Both the position numbers and the translations under genes were made by a program. From positions 62,001 through 126,000 of the forward strand of contig JBBQKG010000002.1 of the NCBI GenBank assembly GCA_038326655.1: DNA of 64,000 nt, written 5' to 3'. This DNA comes from JBBQKG01 sp038326655. GTDB taxonomy: Bacteria > Actinomycetota > Thermoleophilia > Solirubrobacterales > JBBDJG01. Positions 35,316-45,905 of the stretch are shown here, in pieces. Every line of letters starts with the position of its first letter. The first letter of the stretch is position 1. The notes under the pieces were generated by a model that made no database searches, was not told the DNA's origin, and saw only the letters and a program-made list of their open reading frames with translations.

Positions 35316-36218
35316 TCACGGCTCGATTCCCAGCCGGTCCAGCAGCGACTCGTCGCGGCGCCAGGCGCGGCGCAGCTTCACGGTCACATCGAGATGCACG
35401 CGCTTGCCGAGCTCACGCTGGATCTCCCGCCGCGACGCGGTACCGATCGCCCGGATCATTCGCCCGTGCGCGCCGATCAGGATGCCCTTCTGGGATTCGG
35501 TCTCGACCCACAGCACGGCGCGGACGACGGCCAGCTCGCCGCGGTCCTCGATCTCTTCGATCTGGACCTCGATCGAGTGCGGCACCTCCTCGCGCGTGCG
35601 CAGCAGAGCCTGCTCGCGGATCAGCTCCGCGACCGCGATCTCGAGCGGCTGGTCGCTGACGTCGGTGGCGGGGTAGTAGGCCGGCCCCTCGGGCAGCAGC
35701 GCCGCGAGGCCCTCCACGAGCGGCGCGACTCCGGACCCGCGCAGCGCGGACAGCGGGAACACCGCGCGGAGGTCGACGCCGTCGTCCTCGAGGCTTGCCG
35801 CGCCGGAGAGGGCCTCCGCGGTCCGCCCGCGATCGAGCAGGTCGACCTTGTTCACCGCCGCGACGACCGGCACTCCGACGCGGGCGAGCGCCTTCGTGAT
35901 GAAGCGGTCGCCGCCGGCGCTTCGCTCGGCCCCGTTCAGCACGAACAATGCGGCGTCGCAGTCGGCGAGCTCCCGCTCGACACGGCGCTGCATCCGCTCC
36001 GTGAGCGCGTCGCGCGGGCTCTGGAAGCCCGGTAGGTCCACCAGCACGAGCTGGAACGGCTCGCCGTCGTGTACCCCGTTGACGATCCCGCGGATCGCGC
36101 GCCTGGTGGTCTGCGACTTGTCCGACACCGCCGCCACCTTCGCTCCCACGAGCGCGTTCACGAGCGTTGACTTCCCGACGTTCGGCCGCCCCGCGACCGC
36201 CACGAACCCCGACCTCAC
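35316..36218 (-). CDS. era: GTPase Era
   Basis: 300 residues from GTG 36218 (VRSGFVAVAGRPNVGKS), overlapping the ybeY stop as GTGA. It has G1 GRPNVGKST, G2 TTRRAIRG, G3 DLPGF and G4 NKVD, then a C-terminal KH RNA-binding domain (about 225-300, IGAHGRMIRAIG). It binds the 3' end of 16S rRNA during 30S assembly. Last gene of the hrcA-to-era run. Confidence 0.96.
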   Translation of the reverse strand: MRSGFVAVAGRPNVGKSTLVNALVGAKVAAVSDKSQTTRRAIRGIVNGVHDGEPFQLVLVDLPGFQSPRDALTERMQRRVERELADCDAALFVLNGAERSAGGDRFITKALARVGVPVVAAVNKVDLLDRGRTAEALSGAASLEDDGVDLRAVFPLSALRGSGVAPLVEGLAALLPEGPAYYPATDVSDQPLEIAVAELIREQALLRTREEVPHSIEVQIEEIEDRGELAVVRAVLWVETESQKGILIGAHGRMIRAIGTASRREIQRELGKRVHLDVTVKLRRAWRRDESLLDRLGIEP

Positions 36219-36583
36219 GGTTGCTTCCCGAACCCGTCGAGCACGCGGGCCTGGAGCGCGAGCATCTCGCCGCCGTCGGTCTCGTGGTCGTGTCCCGCGA
36301 GGTGGAGCACGCCGTGCACGACCGCCTCCTCGAGGTCCCGGGTGTGCTCCGGGCAGATCACGACGTCGCCGATCTCCCGCGGCCCGGCGGTCGCGGAGGC
36401 CCCATCGAGCGGAAAGGCCAGCACGTCGGTGGGCCGATCGATGCCGCGATGGGCCCGGTTCAGCTCCCGGATGCGCTCCGGGGCGACCAGCTCGACGGCC
36501 ACGTGACCGTCGTCCAGGCCGCACGCGGCAAGCGCGGCGAGCGCGGCGCCGCGCAGTTGCGGCGGGCACTCGAGCTCGATCAA
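36215..36583 (-). CDS. ybeY: Endoribonuclease YbeY
   Basis: 122 residues, somewhat short for the family. The zinc motif HGVLHLAGHDHETD near the C-terminus is complete, preceded by RGIDRPTDVLAFPL. YbeY acts in 16S rRNA 3' maturation and ribosome quality control. TTG start overlapping the phoH stop (TTGA); the neighbours phoH and era are its usual partners. Confidence 0.93.
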   Translation of the reverse strand: MIELECPPQLRGAALAALAACGLDDGHVAVELVAPERIRELNRAHRGIDRPTDVLAFPLDGASATAGPREIGDVVICPEHTRDLEEAVVHGVLHLAGHDHETDGGEMLALQARVLDGFGKQP

Positions 36584-37557
36584 GTAGCGTCGCTGGAGGC
36601 GGGCCGCAGCTCGGGCGCCTGGCGCTGCCCATGACGCGAGTACGCGTTCACGATCCGCTGCACGAGCTTGTGGCGGACCACGTCCTCGCCGGTGAAGTTG
36701 ACGAACTCGATGTCGCGCACGTCGGTCAGGATGTCGCGAACGGCGACCAGCCCCGAGCGCTGGTCGCCCGCCAGGTCGATCTGCGTGATGTCTCCGGTGA
36801 CGACCATCGTCGAGTTGAAGCCCAGGCGCGTGAGGAACATCTTCATCTGCTCGGGGGAGGTGTTCTGGGCCTCGTCGAGGATGATGAAGGAGTCGTTCAG
36901 GGTCCGGCCGCGCATGAAGGCGAGCGGGGCGACCTCGATCACTCCGCGCTCCAGGTAGGCGTTGACGCGCTCGGCGTCGAGCATGTCGTAGAGCGCGTCG
37001 AAGAGCGGCCGCAGGTAGGGGTCGACCTTCTCCATCATCGTGCCGGGGAGAAACCCGAGCCGCTCGCCGGCCTCGACGGCCGGGCGCGTGAGGATGATGC
37101 GGTTGACCGCTCGCCGCGAGAGCGCGGCGGTTGCCATCGCCATCGCGAGATAGGTCTTGCCCGTGCCGGCCGGGCCGATCCCGAACGTGATCGTGTTCTG
37201 GCGGATCGAGTCGACGTAGCGCTTCTGGTTGACGGTCTTGGGCGCGACGCGGGTGGAGCGGTGAGTCCAGACGACGTCGCCGAGGATCGTCGCCGGACTC
37301 TCGTGATGGTCCAGGGCCGACGTGACCGCGGCAATCGTGCCGGGTGAGATCTCGTGCCCCTGGGCGATCAGCTCCGACACCTCCTCGATGACCTCCTGGC
37401 CGACCTTCACGTCGTCCGCCGAGCCGTCGAGCGTCAAGACGTTGCCCCGGAGGAACACGTCGCAGTCGAGATGCCCCTCGAGCGCGCGCAGGACGGCATC
37501 CTCGGAGCCTGCCAGCTCGATCGCGACGGGAGGCGGAACTGTGATCTGCGCACGCAC
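36580..37557 (-). CDS. PhoH family protein (PhoH-like ATPase)
   Basis: 325 residues from GTG 37557. An N-terminal KH-like region (to about 90) is followed by a P-loop ATPase: Walker A GPAGTGKTYLAMA, Walker B FIILDEAQNTSPEQ, and MVVTGDITQIDL. Predicted RNA helicase-like ATPase linked to ybeY. It begins 11 nt after the yqeY stop. Confidence 0.94.
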   Translation of the reverse strand: MRAQITVPPPVAIELAGSEDAVLRALEGHLDCDVFLRGNVLTLDGSADDVKVGQEVIEEVSELIAQGHEISPGTIAAVTSALDHHESPATILGDVVWTHRSTRVAPKTVNQKRYVDSIRQNTITFGIGPAGTGKTYLAMAMATAALSRRAVNRIILTRPAVEAGERLGFLPGTMMEKVDPYLRPLFDALYDMLDAERVNAYLERGVIEVAPLAFMRGRTLNDSFIILDEAQNTSPEQMKMFLTRLGFNSTMVVTGDITQIDLAGDQRSGLVAVRDILTDVRDIEFVNFTGEDVVRHKLVQRIVNAYSRHGQRQAPELRPASSDAT

Positions 37558-37568
37558 GCCCGCGACGC

Positions 37569-38012
37569 CTAGGAGAGCTTCGAGCGGACCAACTCGCTCA
37601 CACGGCGGCCGTCCGCGCGCCCGCCTGCCTTCGACATCACCGCCGCCATCACCTTGCCCATCTCCTTCTGCGACACCGCTCCGGTCTCGCTCAACGCATC
37701 GGCCACCAGGGCCTCGAGGTCCTCGTCGCCGATCTCCGCCGGCAGGTATTGCTCGATCAGCCCGGCCTCGGCTTCCTCGGCCGCGGCCAGCTCCGCGCGG
37801 CCGCCCTTGCGATAGGCCTCGGCGGCCTCCGCACGGCGCTTGCGCTCACGCTTCAGGACGGCGATCTCGCGCTGCTCGTCGAGCGTCCCGCGAGCCTCCT
37901 TGGCCTCCTTGTTGAGCGAATCGAGCACCAATCGCAGCGCCGCGAGACGTTCCCTGTCCTGTGCTTTGGCGGCAGCCGTGGTGTCCGCCTGGATGCGCTC
38001 GGTAATGCTCAA
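37569..38012 (-). CDS. GatB/YqeY domain-containing protein
   Basis: 147 residues from TTG 38012 (SITERIQADTTAAAKAQDRE). All-helical YqeY fold, related to the tail domain of GatB; EKRKRRAEAAEAY-like and YLPAEIGDEDLEALV segments match the family, as does the ending GGRADGRRVSELV. A role in tRNA or transamidosome biology is suspected for the family but unproven. A TAGTCT hexamer 8 nt upstream begins with the mtaB stop codon. Confidence 0.9.
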   Translation of the reverse strand: MSITERIQADTTAAAKAQDRERLAALRLVLDSLNKEAKEARGTLDEQREIAVLKRERKRRAEAAEAYRKGGRAELAAAEEAEAGLIEQYLPAEIGDEDLEALVADALSETGAVSQKEMGKVMAAVMSKAGGRADGRRVSELVRSKLS

Positions 38013-38020
38013 CGCAAGTA

Positions 38021-38026
38021 AGACTA
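38021..38026 (-). promoter_or_regulatory. -10-like TAGTCT overlapping the mtaB stop
   Basis: TANNNT hexamer ending 8 nt before TTG 38012; TAG 38024-38026 is the last codon of mtaB. Confidence 0.3.
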
Positions 38027-39271
38027 ACGGCAGCCGCGCACACCGTCGGCGTGCAGCTCGAGCGCTCGGACCAGCACCGTGTCGGCGGGCGCCCCATCGC
38101 CCGGCGGCAGGTAGTAGCGCGTGTAGTCGCGGCTGTAGCCCGACGCCTGCGCCTCCGCGCGCTTGTCCACGAGCACCTCCTCGGCGCCGCCCAGCTTCGC
38201 CGCCCGGTGACGGCGGCCGAGCGCCTCGGAGAGACCCCGCAGCTCCCGGCTGCGGCGCTTCTTCTCCTCGGGCGGCACCGGATCGCCGAGCGCGTCGGCG
38301 GCCGTGCCGGGACGCGGCGAGAAGCTGAACGTGTGGACCTTCGTGATGCCCGCCGCGCGAACCAGCGCGAGCGTGCGCTCGAAGGCGGCGTCGTCCTCGG
38401 TCGGGTAGCCCACGATCACGTCGGTGGTGACGTTCACCTCCGGCACGCGCTCGCGCAGCCGCTCGATCGCACGCATGTATCCGGCGGCGTCGTAGTTGCG
38501 GCCCATCGACGCGAGCACGCGATCGTCGCCGGACTGCAGGGGCACGTGCAGGTGAGGGCAGATCCGGTCGTCTTCGGCAAGCGAGTCGACCAGCGAGTCG
38601 TTCACGTGGATCACCTCCACGGAGGACAGGCGCACGCGCTCGACCCCGTCGACGGCGGCCACCGCGCGCATCAGATCTCCAAGCTCCAGCCCCCGCTCGG
38701 GGTCGCGATAGCCGCCCACCGAGATGCCGGTCATGACCATCTCCGGCTGCCCCTGCGCCACGCGGCGACAGGCCTCGAGCACGACCGCGCTCGCCGGTCG
38801 CGAGCGGGCGCCTCCACGCACGGACGGGATGATGCAATAGGAGCAGTGACAGTCGCACCCGTCCTGCACCTTCACGAAGCCACGGGTGCGGTTCCCGGCG
38901 ATGCCGCCGAGCGGATCGGCCTGCGTCTCGATGCAGGCGGCCCCCGCCGTGCCGGCGGCCTCCGCGGCGACGTCGTCGGCGGTTCCGACCAGCGCGGTCA
39001 CAGAGTCGCCGATCTCGTCGAACTGCGCCGCGTTCAGGTTCGCCGCGCAGCCGGTGACCACCACCCGCCGCCCGGCCCGCGCCGATCGGCGCGCCGATTG
39101 CCGCGACTTCGCCTCCGCCTCGCGCGTGATGGCGCACGTGTTGATCACGTGCAGCTCGGCGTCCTGCTCGGGCGCCTCCTCGTGGCCGGCGGCGAGCAAA
39201 CGGGAACGGGCCAGCATCGCGTCGGCCTGCGAGACCTTGCAGCCGAGAAACTTGACGGCGAACGTGGTCAT
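38024..39271 (-). CDS. mtaB: tRNA t6A37 methylthiotransferase
   Basis: 415 residues. UPF0004 N-terminal domain with three cluster cysteines (LGCKVSQADA, INTCAIT, VTGCAA), a radical-SAM domain with CDCHCSYC (a C-x3-C-x2-C pattern), and a C-terminal TRAM-like domain. It converts t6A to ms2t6A at position 37 of ANN-decoding tRNAs. It follows prmA by 5 nt in the conserved dnaJ-prmA-mtaB order. Confidence 0.94.
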   Translation of the reverse strand: MTTFAVKFLGCKVSQADAMLARSRLLAAGHEEAPEQDAELHVINTCAITREAEAKSRQSARRSARAGRRVVVTGCAANLNAAQFDEIGDSVTALVGTADDVAAEAAGTAGAACIETQADPLGGIAGNRTRGFVKVQDGCDCHCSYCIIPSVRGGARSRPASAVVLEACRRVAQGQPEMVMTGISVGGYRDPERGLELGDLMRAVAAVDGVERVRLSSVEVIHVNDSLVDSLAEDDRICPHLHVPLQSGDDRVLASMGRNYDAAGYMRAIERLRERVPEVNVTTDVIVGYPTEDDAAFERTLALVRAAGITKVHTFSFSPRPGTAADALGDPVPPEEKKRRSRELRGLSEALGRRHRAAKLGGAEEVLVDKRAEAQASGYSRDYTRYYLPPGDGAPADTVLVRALELHADGVRGCR

Positions 39272-39276
39272 CCGGA

Positions 39277-40107
39277 TCAGATTGCCATAAGCGCGGCCCA
39301 GTCGCCGGAGATCAGGCGCCGCTCCTCCCGGAGACCCGCCTCCGCCAGGACGAAGGCGACCGCGTCGGCCTGCTCGCGCAGGATCCCCGATGCGATCAGG
39401 ACCGCGGGCCGCTCATTCGCCCCCGACCAGCCACGCACGACCGACTCCAGCAGCGGCGCCGTGAGGTTGGCGGCGGCCACGTCACCCGCCGGCACGGGCT
39501 CCCGGCGAAGATCGGCATGCCGCAGCTCGAGCTCGACGTAGTTCGCACGGGCGTTACGGCCGGACTCCTCGATCGCGGCGCGGTCGGCGTCGATGCCGAC
39601 GACCGGGTCGAACCCCAGCTTCGCTGCCGCGATCGCCAGCACGCCGGAGCCGCACCCCAGGTCGTGGAAAGAGCGGCCGCGCGGCCTGCCCGCCTCGAGC
39701 ATCAGCTCCAGGCACATGCGGGTGGTCGGATGGGTGCCGGTGCCGAACGCGCCGCCGGGGTCGATCACGACCTCCTCCACGCCGCCGCGCTGCACCGGCT
39801 GCTCCCAGGGCGGGCGGACATAGATGCGCCCGCCGACCAGCACCGGAAAGTAAAAGCGCTTCCACCGCTCGTCCCAGTCGTCCGGAACCTCCTCGGTCAC
39901 GACCTCGACGACCGCGTCGCCTGCGCGCGCCTCGAAGGCGCCGAGGTCCGGCACCTCGCCCGCGGCTCCGTACACCGCGTACTCCACGATCCCCGCGCGA
40001 CCGCCGGGGGCGGCCACCTCCTCGACGCCGCTCGGTGCGACCTCGAGCAGCTCCGCCAGCACGGCCTCGGCCTGCTCGGACCGGCAGCGCAGCGCCAGCC
40101 GGATCAC
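39277..40107 (-). CDS. prmA: Ribosomal protein L11 methyltransferase
   Basis: 276 residues. A substrate-recognition N-terminus is followed by a SAM-dependent methyltransferase: GAFGTGTHPTTRMCLELM, motif I DLGCGSGVLAIAA and post-I GIDAD. AANLTAPLLES replaces the usual NPPY-like N-x-x motif region. Its ATG overlaps the dnaJ stop; PrmA next to DnaJ is widespread. Confidence 0.94.
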   Translation of the reverse strand: MIRLALRCRSEQAEAVLAELLEVAPSGVEEVAAPGGRAGIVEYAVYGAAGEVPDLGAFEARAGDAVVEVVTEEVPDDWDERWKRFYFPVLVGGRIYVRPPWEQPVQRGGVEEVVIDPGGAFGTGTHPTTRMCLELMLEAGRPRGRSFHDLGCGSGVLAIAAAKLGFDPVVGIDADRAAIEESGRNARANYVELELRHADLRREPVPAGDVAAANLTAPLLESVVRGWSGANERPAVLIASGILREQADAVAFVLAEAGLREERRLISGDWAALMAI

Positions 40108-41237
40108 GCCCGGAAGGCGTGCCGGATGCGCTCGAAGAGGCCGTCCTGCTTCGGGCCGGGATAGGTCTCGCCGTTCGCGGAGTCGGCGAAGCGGCGCAGC
40201 AGATCGCGCTGCTCGTCGGTCAGCCTGCTCGGCACGAGCACGTTGACGATCACGTGCAGGTCGCCGTGGCCGCGGCCGCGCAGCCCGGGCAGCCCGCGTC
40301 CGCGGAGCCGCAGCACCGTGGCGGGCTGCGTGCCGGGCTTCAACTCCACCTCCTCAGCGCCGGACAGGATGGGCACGGTGATCGTCGTGCCGAGCGCCGC
40401 ATCCGTGAACGGCACGTCGAGCCGCGCGACCAGATCGTCGCCGTGGCGCTCGAAGCGCGGATCCGGCTCGACCGCGACGAGCACGTAGAGATCGCCCGTC
40501 TGGCCTCCCCGGCTGCCCGCGTGGCCGCGCCCCGGGAGCCGCATGCGCTGGCCGTCCTCGATGCCCGGTGGGATCTCGACGGCTATCTCCTGCGTCTCGA
40601 TCTCGCGCCCGGCCCCGCGGCACACGTGACACGGAGTCTGGGCGACCTTGCCCTCACCGCCACACCGGTCGCAGACCTGCATCCTCACGAGCTGGCCGAA
40701 GACGCCGCGCGACACGGCCTGGAGCTGGCCCGTGCCGCCGCACTTCGGGCAGGTCTCGATCGGCGTGCCGGGCTCCGCGCCGTTGCCGTGGCAGTTGCCG
40801 CAGGGGACCGCAAGCTCGACCTCGACCTGCCTGGCGGCGCCGGTCGCGACCTCCTCGAGGGTGAGGCTCACCTCGACCCCGGCGTCCTGACCCCGCTCCG
40901 GGCCGCCGGGCGTGCCGCCGAACGCCGAGCCGAAGGGGCTGTTGCCGCCCAGGAACGCCTCGAATACGTCGGCGAAGCTGCCGAAGCCCTGGAAGTTCGG
41001 CTCGTAGCCGCCCGATCGCAGGCCCTCGTGCCCGTAGCGGTCATAGACGGCCCGGCGCTCGGAGTCGCTGAGGACCTCGTAGGCCTCCGCCACCTCCTTG
41101 AAACGCTCCTCCGCGGAGGGGTCGTCGCGGTTCGTGTCCGGGTGAAGCTCGCGGGCGAGCTTCCGGAAGGCCTTCTTGATGTCGGCCTCCCCCGTCTCGC
41201 GGCTCACGCCGAGCACCTCGTAGTAGTCGCGCGGCAT
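40104..41237 (-). CDS. dnaJ: Chaperone DnaJ
   Basis: 377 residues from ATG 41237 (MPRDYYEVLGVSRETGEAD). J-domain with the HPD triad (LHPDTN), a G/F-rich linker (about 75-110), and four zinc-binding CxxCxGxG repeats (CGNCHGNG, CPKCGGTG, CDRCGGEG, CHVCRGAG), followed by the substrate-binding C-terminal domains. It stimulates DnaK. It starts 28 nt after the hrcA stop; dnaK and grpE are not in the window. Confidence 0.97.
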   Translation of the reverse strand: MPRDYYEVLGVSRETGEADIKKAFRKLARELHPDTNRDDPSAEERFKEVAEAYEVLSDSERRAVYDRYGHEGLRSGGYEPNFQGFGSFADVFEAFLGGNSPFGSAFGGTPGGPERGQDAGVEVSLTLEEVATGAARQVEVELAVPCGNCHGNGAEPGTPIETCPKCGGTGQLQAVSRGVFGQLVRMQVCDRCGGEGKVAQTPCHVCRGAGREIETQEIAVEIPPGIEDGQRMRLPGRGHAGSRGGQTGDLYVLVAVEPDPRFERHGDDLVARLDVPFTDAALGTTITVPILSGAEEVELKPGTQPATVLRLRGRGLPGLRGRGHGDLHVIVNVLVPSRLTDEQRDLLRRFADSANGETYPGPKQDGLFERIRHAFRA

Positions 41238-41265
41238 CGCGGCGACTAGAAAGCGGTGGCGGGGG

Positions 41266-42300
41266 TCACTCGTAGACCTCCTCGACGAAGCCGCTGAGCG
41301 CATGGGCAGCAGCGCGCACCGAGGTGATCGCGTGCCGGTAGTCCATCCGCACGGGACCGATCACGCTGACCGTGCCCAGCGTCCGGTGGCTGAGCCCGTA
41401 GCTCGCGGCGATCACGCTGGCCGCGTGCAGCTCGGGCGTCTGGTTCTCGTGCCCGATGCGCAGGTAGACGGTCGGCGCGTCGAGCGCGGAGCGCAGCACC
41501 GACAGCAGCGTGACCCGCCGCTCCAGCATCCGCAGGAGGTCGTTGATCTCGGCCGCGTCCTCGAAGCCCCTGCCCGAGACAAGCCGTGCCGCGCCTTCGA
41601 CGTAGACCGTCTGCTCGACGGTCTCCGGGAGGTCCGAGAAGGCCGGGCCCAGCGCTTCGAGGAAGGCACGCTCCTTCGCCGAGAGCTCGGGGCTGTCGAG
41701 CTTGCTCTTCAGCGTGAGTGCGCCCAGATCGGTTCCGGCGAGGCGGTCGTTCAAGTAGCTTGCCGCCCAGTCTGCGAGCCCGGCGTCGACCGGCTGCGCG
41801 AACGTGAACGCGCGCTTGGAGACGGTGCCGGTGGAGGTGATGATCACCACCAGCGCGACCTGGTCCTGGAGCAGCAGCACCTCGATGTGCTTGATCGTGG
41901 CGGTGTGGAGGGGCGGCGCCGAGACGGCTGCCAGCAGGTCGGTGACCTGCGAGAGCGTCTCGGTCGTGGAGCGCATCGCGGCGTCGACCTCGCGGCGCAT
42001 CGTGGAAAGCTCCTGCTCGAAACGGCTCCGGCGGTCCGGCGGGAGCGAGCCCTCGCGCAGCACCGAGTCCGCGAAGAAGCGGTACCCGGCATCGGTCGGC
42101 ACGCGGCCCGCGGAGGTGTGCGGGTGTTTCAGGTACCCGCGCTCCTCGAGCATCGCGAGCTCGTACCGGATCGTGGACGCGCTCCAGTCGATCTTCGGCC
42201 GCTCCGCGAGCCACTTCGACCCGACCGGCTGGCCCAGCTCGACGTGGCCTTCGACGACCGTCTTCAGCAGCATCTGCTGCCGCTCGGTGAGCGCTGTCAT
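41266..42300 (-). CDS. hrcA: Heat-inducible transcription repressor HrcA
   Basis: 344 residues. A winged helix at residues 1-75 (LTERQQMLLKTVVEGHVELG, then SASTIRYELAMLEERGYL and HTSAGRVPTDAGYR) is followed by the GAF-like HrcA domain. It represses chaperone genes through CIRCE elements. I looked for TTAGCACTC-N9-GAGTGCTAA upstream of hrcA and found none, so any CIRCE target is elsewhere. TAATAT ends 6 nt before the ATG. Confidence 0.95.
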   Translation of the reverse strand: MTALTERQQMLLKTVVEGHVELGQPVGSKWLAERPKIDWSASTIRYELAMLEERGYLKHPHTSAGRVPTDAGYRFFADSVLREGSLPPDRRSRFEQELSTMRREVDAAMRSTTETLSQVTDLLAAVSAPPLHTATIKHIEVLLLQDQVALVVIITSTGTVSKRAFTFAQPVDAGLADWAASYLNDRLAGTDLGALTLKSKLDSPELSAKERAFLEALGPAFSDLPETVEQTVYVEGAARLVSGRGFEDAAEINDLLRMLERRVTLLSVLRSALDAPTVYLRIGHENQTPELHAASVIAASYGLSHRTLGTVSVIGPVRMDYRHAITSVRAAAHALSGFVEEVYE

Positions 42301-42305
42301 ACGCT

Positions 42306-42311
42306 CATATT
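42306..42311 (-). promoter_or_regulatory. -10 hexamer TAATAT for hrcA-dnaJ
   Basis: TAATAT ends 6 nt before the hrcA ATG, predicting a leaderless mRNA. Confidence 0.45.
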
Positions 42312-42351
42312 AGGAGCACGGCCGGGGAGCGCCGAAACCCCGAACCCTCAC

Positions 42352-42750
42352 CTATATGTATAGCTCCGCTTCCGCGTTGCGCACGATCTGATTGCCGCTC
42401 TGCTCGGCGACCGTGTCGACCACCACGCGCCCGTCGCGCACCTCGCGCACCGTGCCCGTCACGCGGATCTCCTGCTCGGGAATGCCCATGCCGCGGAACT
42501 GGACGGACAGGCGCTTGAGCGAGCGGGGGTCCCCGCCGCCTGTCTGCGTGGCCGCGCGGGCCACCTGGGCCATCGAGTAGAGGCCGTGGAGGATGTTCTG
42601 CGGGAGCCCGACCGCCTTCGCGAACTCGGCGTCGATGTGAATCGGGTTGAAGTCTCCCGATGCGCCGGCGTAGCGGTGCGGGACGTACTTGTCGGGAGTC
42701 ACGGTCAGCTCCGGCACCGCGGCGCCGGGCTCGAGCTTGGTGTCTGCCAT
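42352..42750 (-). CDS. MaoC-type dehydratase, catalytic subunit (HadB-like)
   Basis: 132 residues from ATG 42750. A hot-dog fold with the complete (R)-hydratase motif GDFNPIHIDAEFAKAVGL, whose Asp and His dehydrate 3-hydroxyacyl thioesters. It overlaps the preceding HadA-like gene by ATGA, and the two probably form a heterodimer as in mycobacterial HadAB. A role in fatty-acid or mycolate-like elongation is likely; CoA versus ACP substrate cannot be told. Confidence 0.9.
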   Translation of the reverse strand: MADTKLEPGAAVPELTVTPDKYVPHRYAGASGDFNPIHIDAEFAKAVGLPQNILHGLYSMAQVARAATQTGGGDPRSLKRLSVQFRGMGIPEQEIRVTGTVREVRDGRVVVDTVAEQSGNQIVRNAEAELYI

Positions 42751-43193
42751 CAGCCTGCCCTCACGATGTTGGTCCAGGTTCCCTTCACGGTCGTCTCCCC
42801 GTCCTGGTTCTTCGACTCGGACTCGAAGACGTAGAACGTCATCCCGTTCTTCTCGAAGATGTCCTTGGTGGTGGCCTGGGTCGTGATCACGTCGCCCGCG
42901 ACCACCGGCTCGCCCCACTCGAACTCCTGCGACCCGTGCACCATCAGCATCAGGTTGATGCCGAGCTCGGGGTCGAGGATCGCCGGCCCCATCGCGCCGG
43001 CCGAATAGACCACGCAGAACATCGGCGGGGCGGCCACGTTCCGGAACCCGGCCGCGCGTGCGGCGGCTGGATCGTGGTGGACCGGATTCGCCTCCCCGAC
43101 CGCGTTGGCGTACTCGCGGATCTTCTCCCGGCCGACCTCGTACTCGAAGGGCCGATGCGTCTTGCCGACGCTTGCGCTTGCCGTGCCTTCCAT
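42750..43193 (-). CDS. MaoC-type dehydratase, partner subunit (HadA-like)
   Basis: 147 residues. FAS1-type N-terminal MaoC domain. At the position of the hydratase motif it has GEANPVHHD, with Glu in place of the catalytic Asp, as expected for the non-catalytic HadA/HadC-type subunit that shapes the acyl tunnel. A TAGAAT hexamer 7 nt upstream begins with the stop codon of the gene before. Confidence 0.9.
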   Translation of the reverse strand: MEGTASASVGKTHRPFEYEVGREKIREYANAVGEANPVHHDPAAARAAGFRNVAAPPMFCVVYSAGAMGPAILDPELGINLMLMVHGSQEFEWGEPVVAGDVITTQATTKDIFEKNGMTFYVFESESKNQDGETTVKGTWTNIVRAG

Positions 43194-43200
43194 GGTCGCG

Positions 43201-43206
43201 ATTCTA
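43201..43206 (-). promoter_or_regulatory. -10 hexamer TAGAAT overlapping a stop codon
   Basis: TAGAAT (five of six) ends 7 nt before the HadA-like ATG; its TAG (43204-43206) ends the preceding secreted-protein gene. Confidence 0.45.
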
Positions 43207-44081
43207 ATCGCGGGCCGCGAACCCGGGATTGGTCGCCTCGAACAGGCCGCGCCCGTCCGTGTAGTAGAGGCGCCCGTCCCCGGCCGCGATCGTCGTCACC
43301 CGGCCGGGGAAGGTCTGACCGGTGAACTCGAGCGTCGACGGCCGGCGCGCGAGGCCGCGCCCGGCGAAGAAGTCGTGGCGGACCTGGTCCTCCTGCAACC
43401 AGTAGACGTAGCGGCTTTCGAGCACCGGACTGGTCACGCGATAGCTCTCGTGCTCGGCCTTGAAGCCGGTCACCACCCGCCGGGAGCGGCGATCCGAGAG
43501 TGAGCGCACCCGCACCGAGGTCCGGCTCGGGTCGCCCGCCGGGGTGTAGAGGTAGGCGACGCGCGAGCCGCGCACGTCGGTCCGTGACGGAACCCTGCCG
43601 TCCAGCCGCCGCAGATGCCCACGGCGAAGCACGAAGAGTCCCGGGCAGCTGCCTGGCCCGATGCGCGCAAACGCAATCGTGCCGATCCACACCGACGGCG
43701 CGTACTCCGAGCAGGTGGCGCTGGAGGCGCCGCGCACCTTGCGCTCGCGGCGCGTGCCCTCGTTGTAGCGCCAGATGTCGCATCCCTGGCCCGAGAGCCC
43801 CGCGCAGCGCGTGTAGACGATCACCTGATGACCGCCGTGGCTGGTCCCGGTGTCGGGATCGAAGAGACCGTCCTTCGGGCGCACGGGCACGTCCTCGTCG
43901 TGTCCGGCGACCCGGCGCACGAGCCGCGATCTGCCGTCGCCGGCGACGCGCGACCACACGAGCTGGCCGTGATGTGCGCTGGCGTTGGTGGCGGTACGGT
44001 CGGCGGTGATCGTCACGTCGGCCGGCGCAGCGCCCGGCAGCGCCAGCAGCGACCCGACCGCCAGCGCGAGCCCGCTGCGCA

Positions 44082-44082
<1 letters not shown>
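43204..44082 (-). CDS. Secreted protein of unknown function, beta-propeller-like
   Basis: 292 residues from GTG 44082, which overlaps the lepA stop by one base. A signal peptide (VRSGLALAVGSLLALPGAAPA) is followed by about 270 residues of repeated short strands of the form GxxLVWSRVAGDGRSRLVRR, GDGRLYYTDGRGL, suggesting a propeller, but no catalytic motif is evident. Four cysteines (TRCAGLSGQGCD, SATCSEY, GSCPGL) could form disulphides. I do not recognise a specific family. Confidence 0.7.
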
Positions 44083-45881
<1,799 letters not shown>

Positions 45882-45889
45882 GTGACCCA

Positions 45890-45895
45890 AGGATA
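45890..45895 (-). promoter_or_regulatory. -10-like TATCCT for lepA
   Basis: TANNNT hexamer ending 8 nt before ATG 45881. Confidence 0.4.
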
Positions 45896-45905
45896 GGCGG
45901 GGCCG

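Noticed and set aside
42301..42360. CIRCE operator upstream of hrcA
   Set aside because: No TTAGCACTC/GAGTGCTAA pair is present. A lone GAGTGCTAG near 35003 has no partner half.
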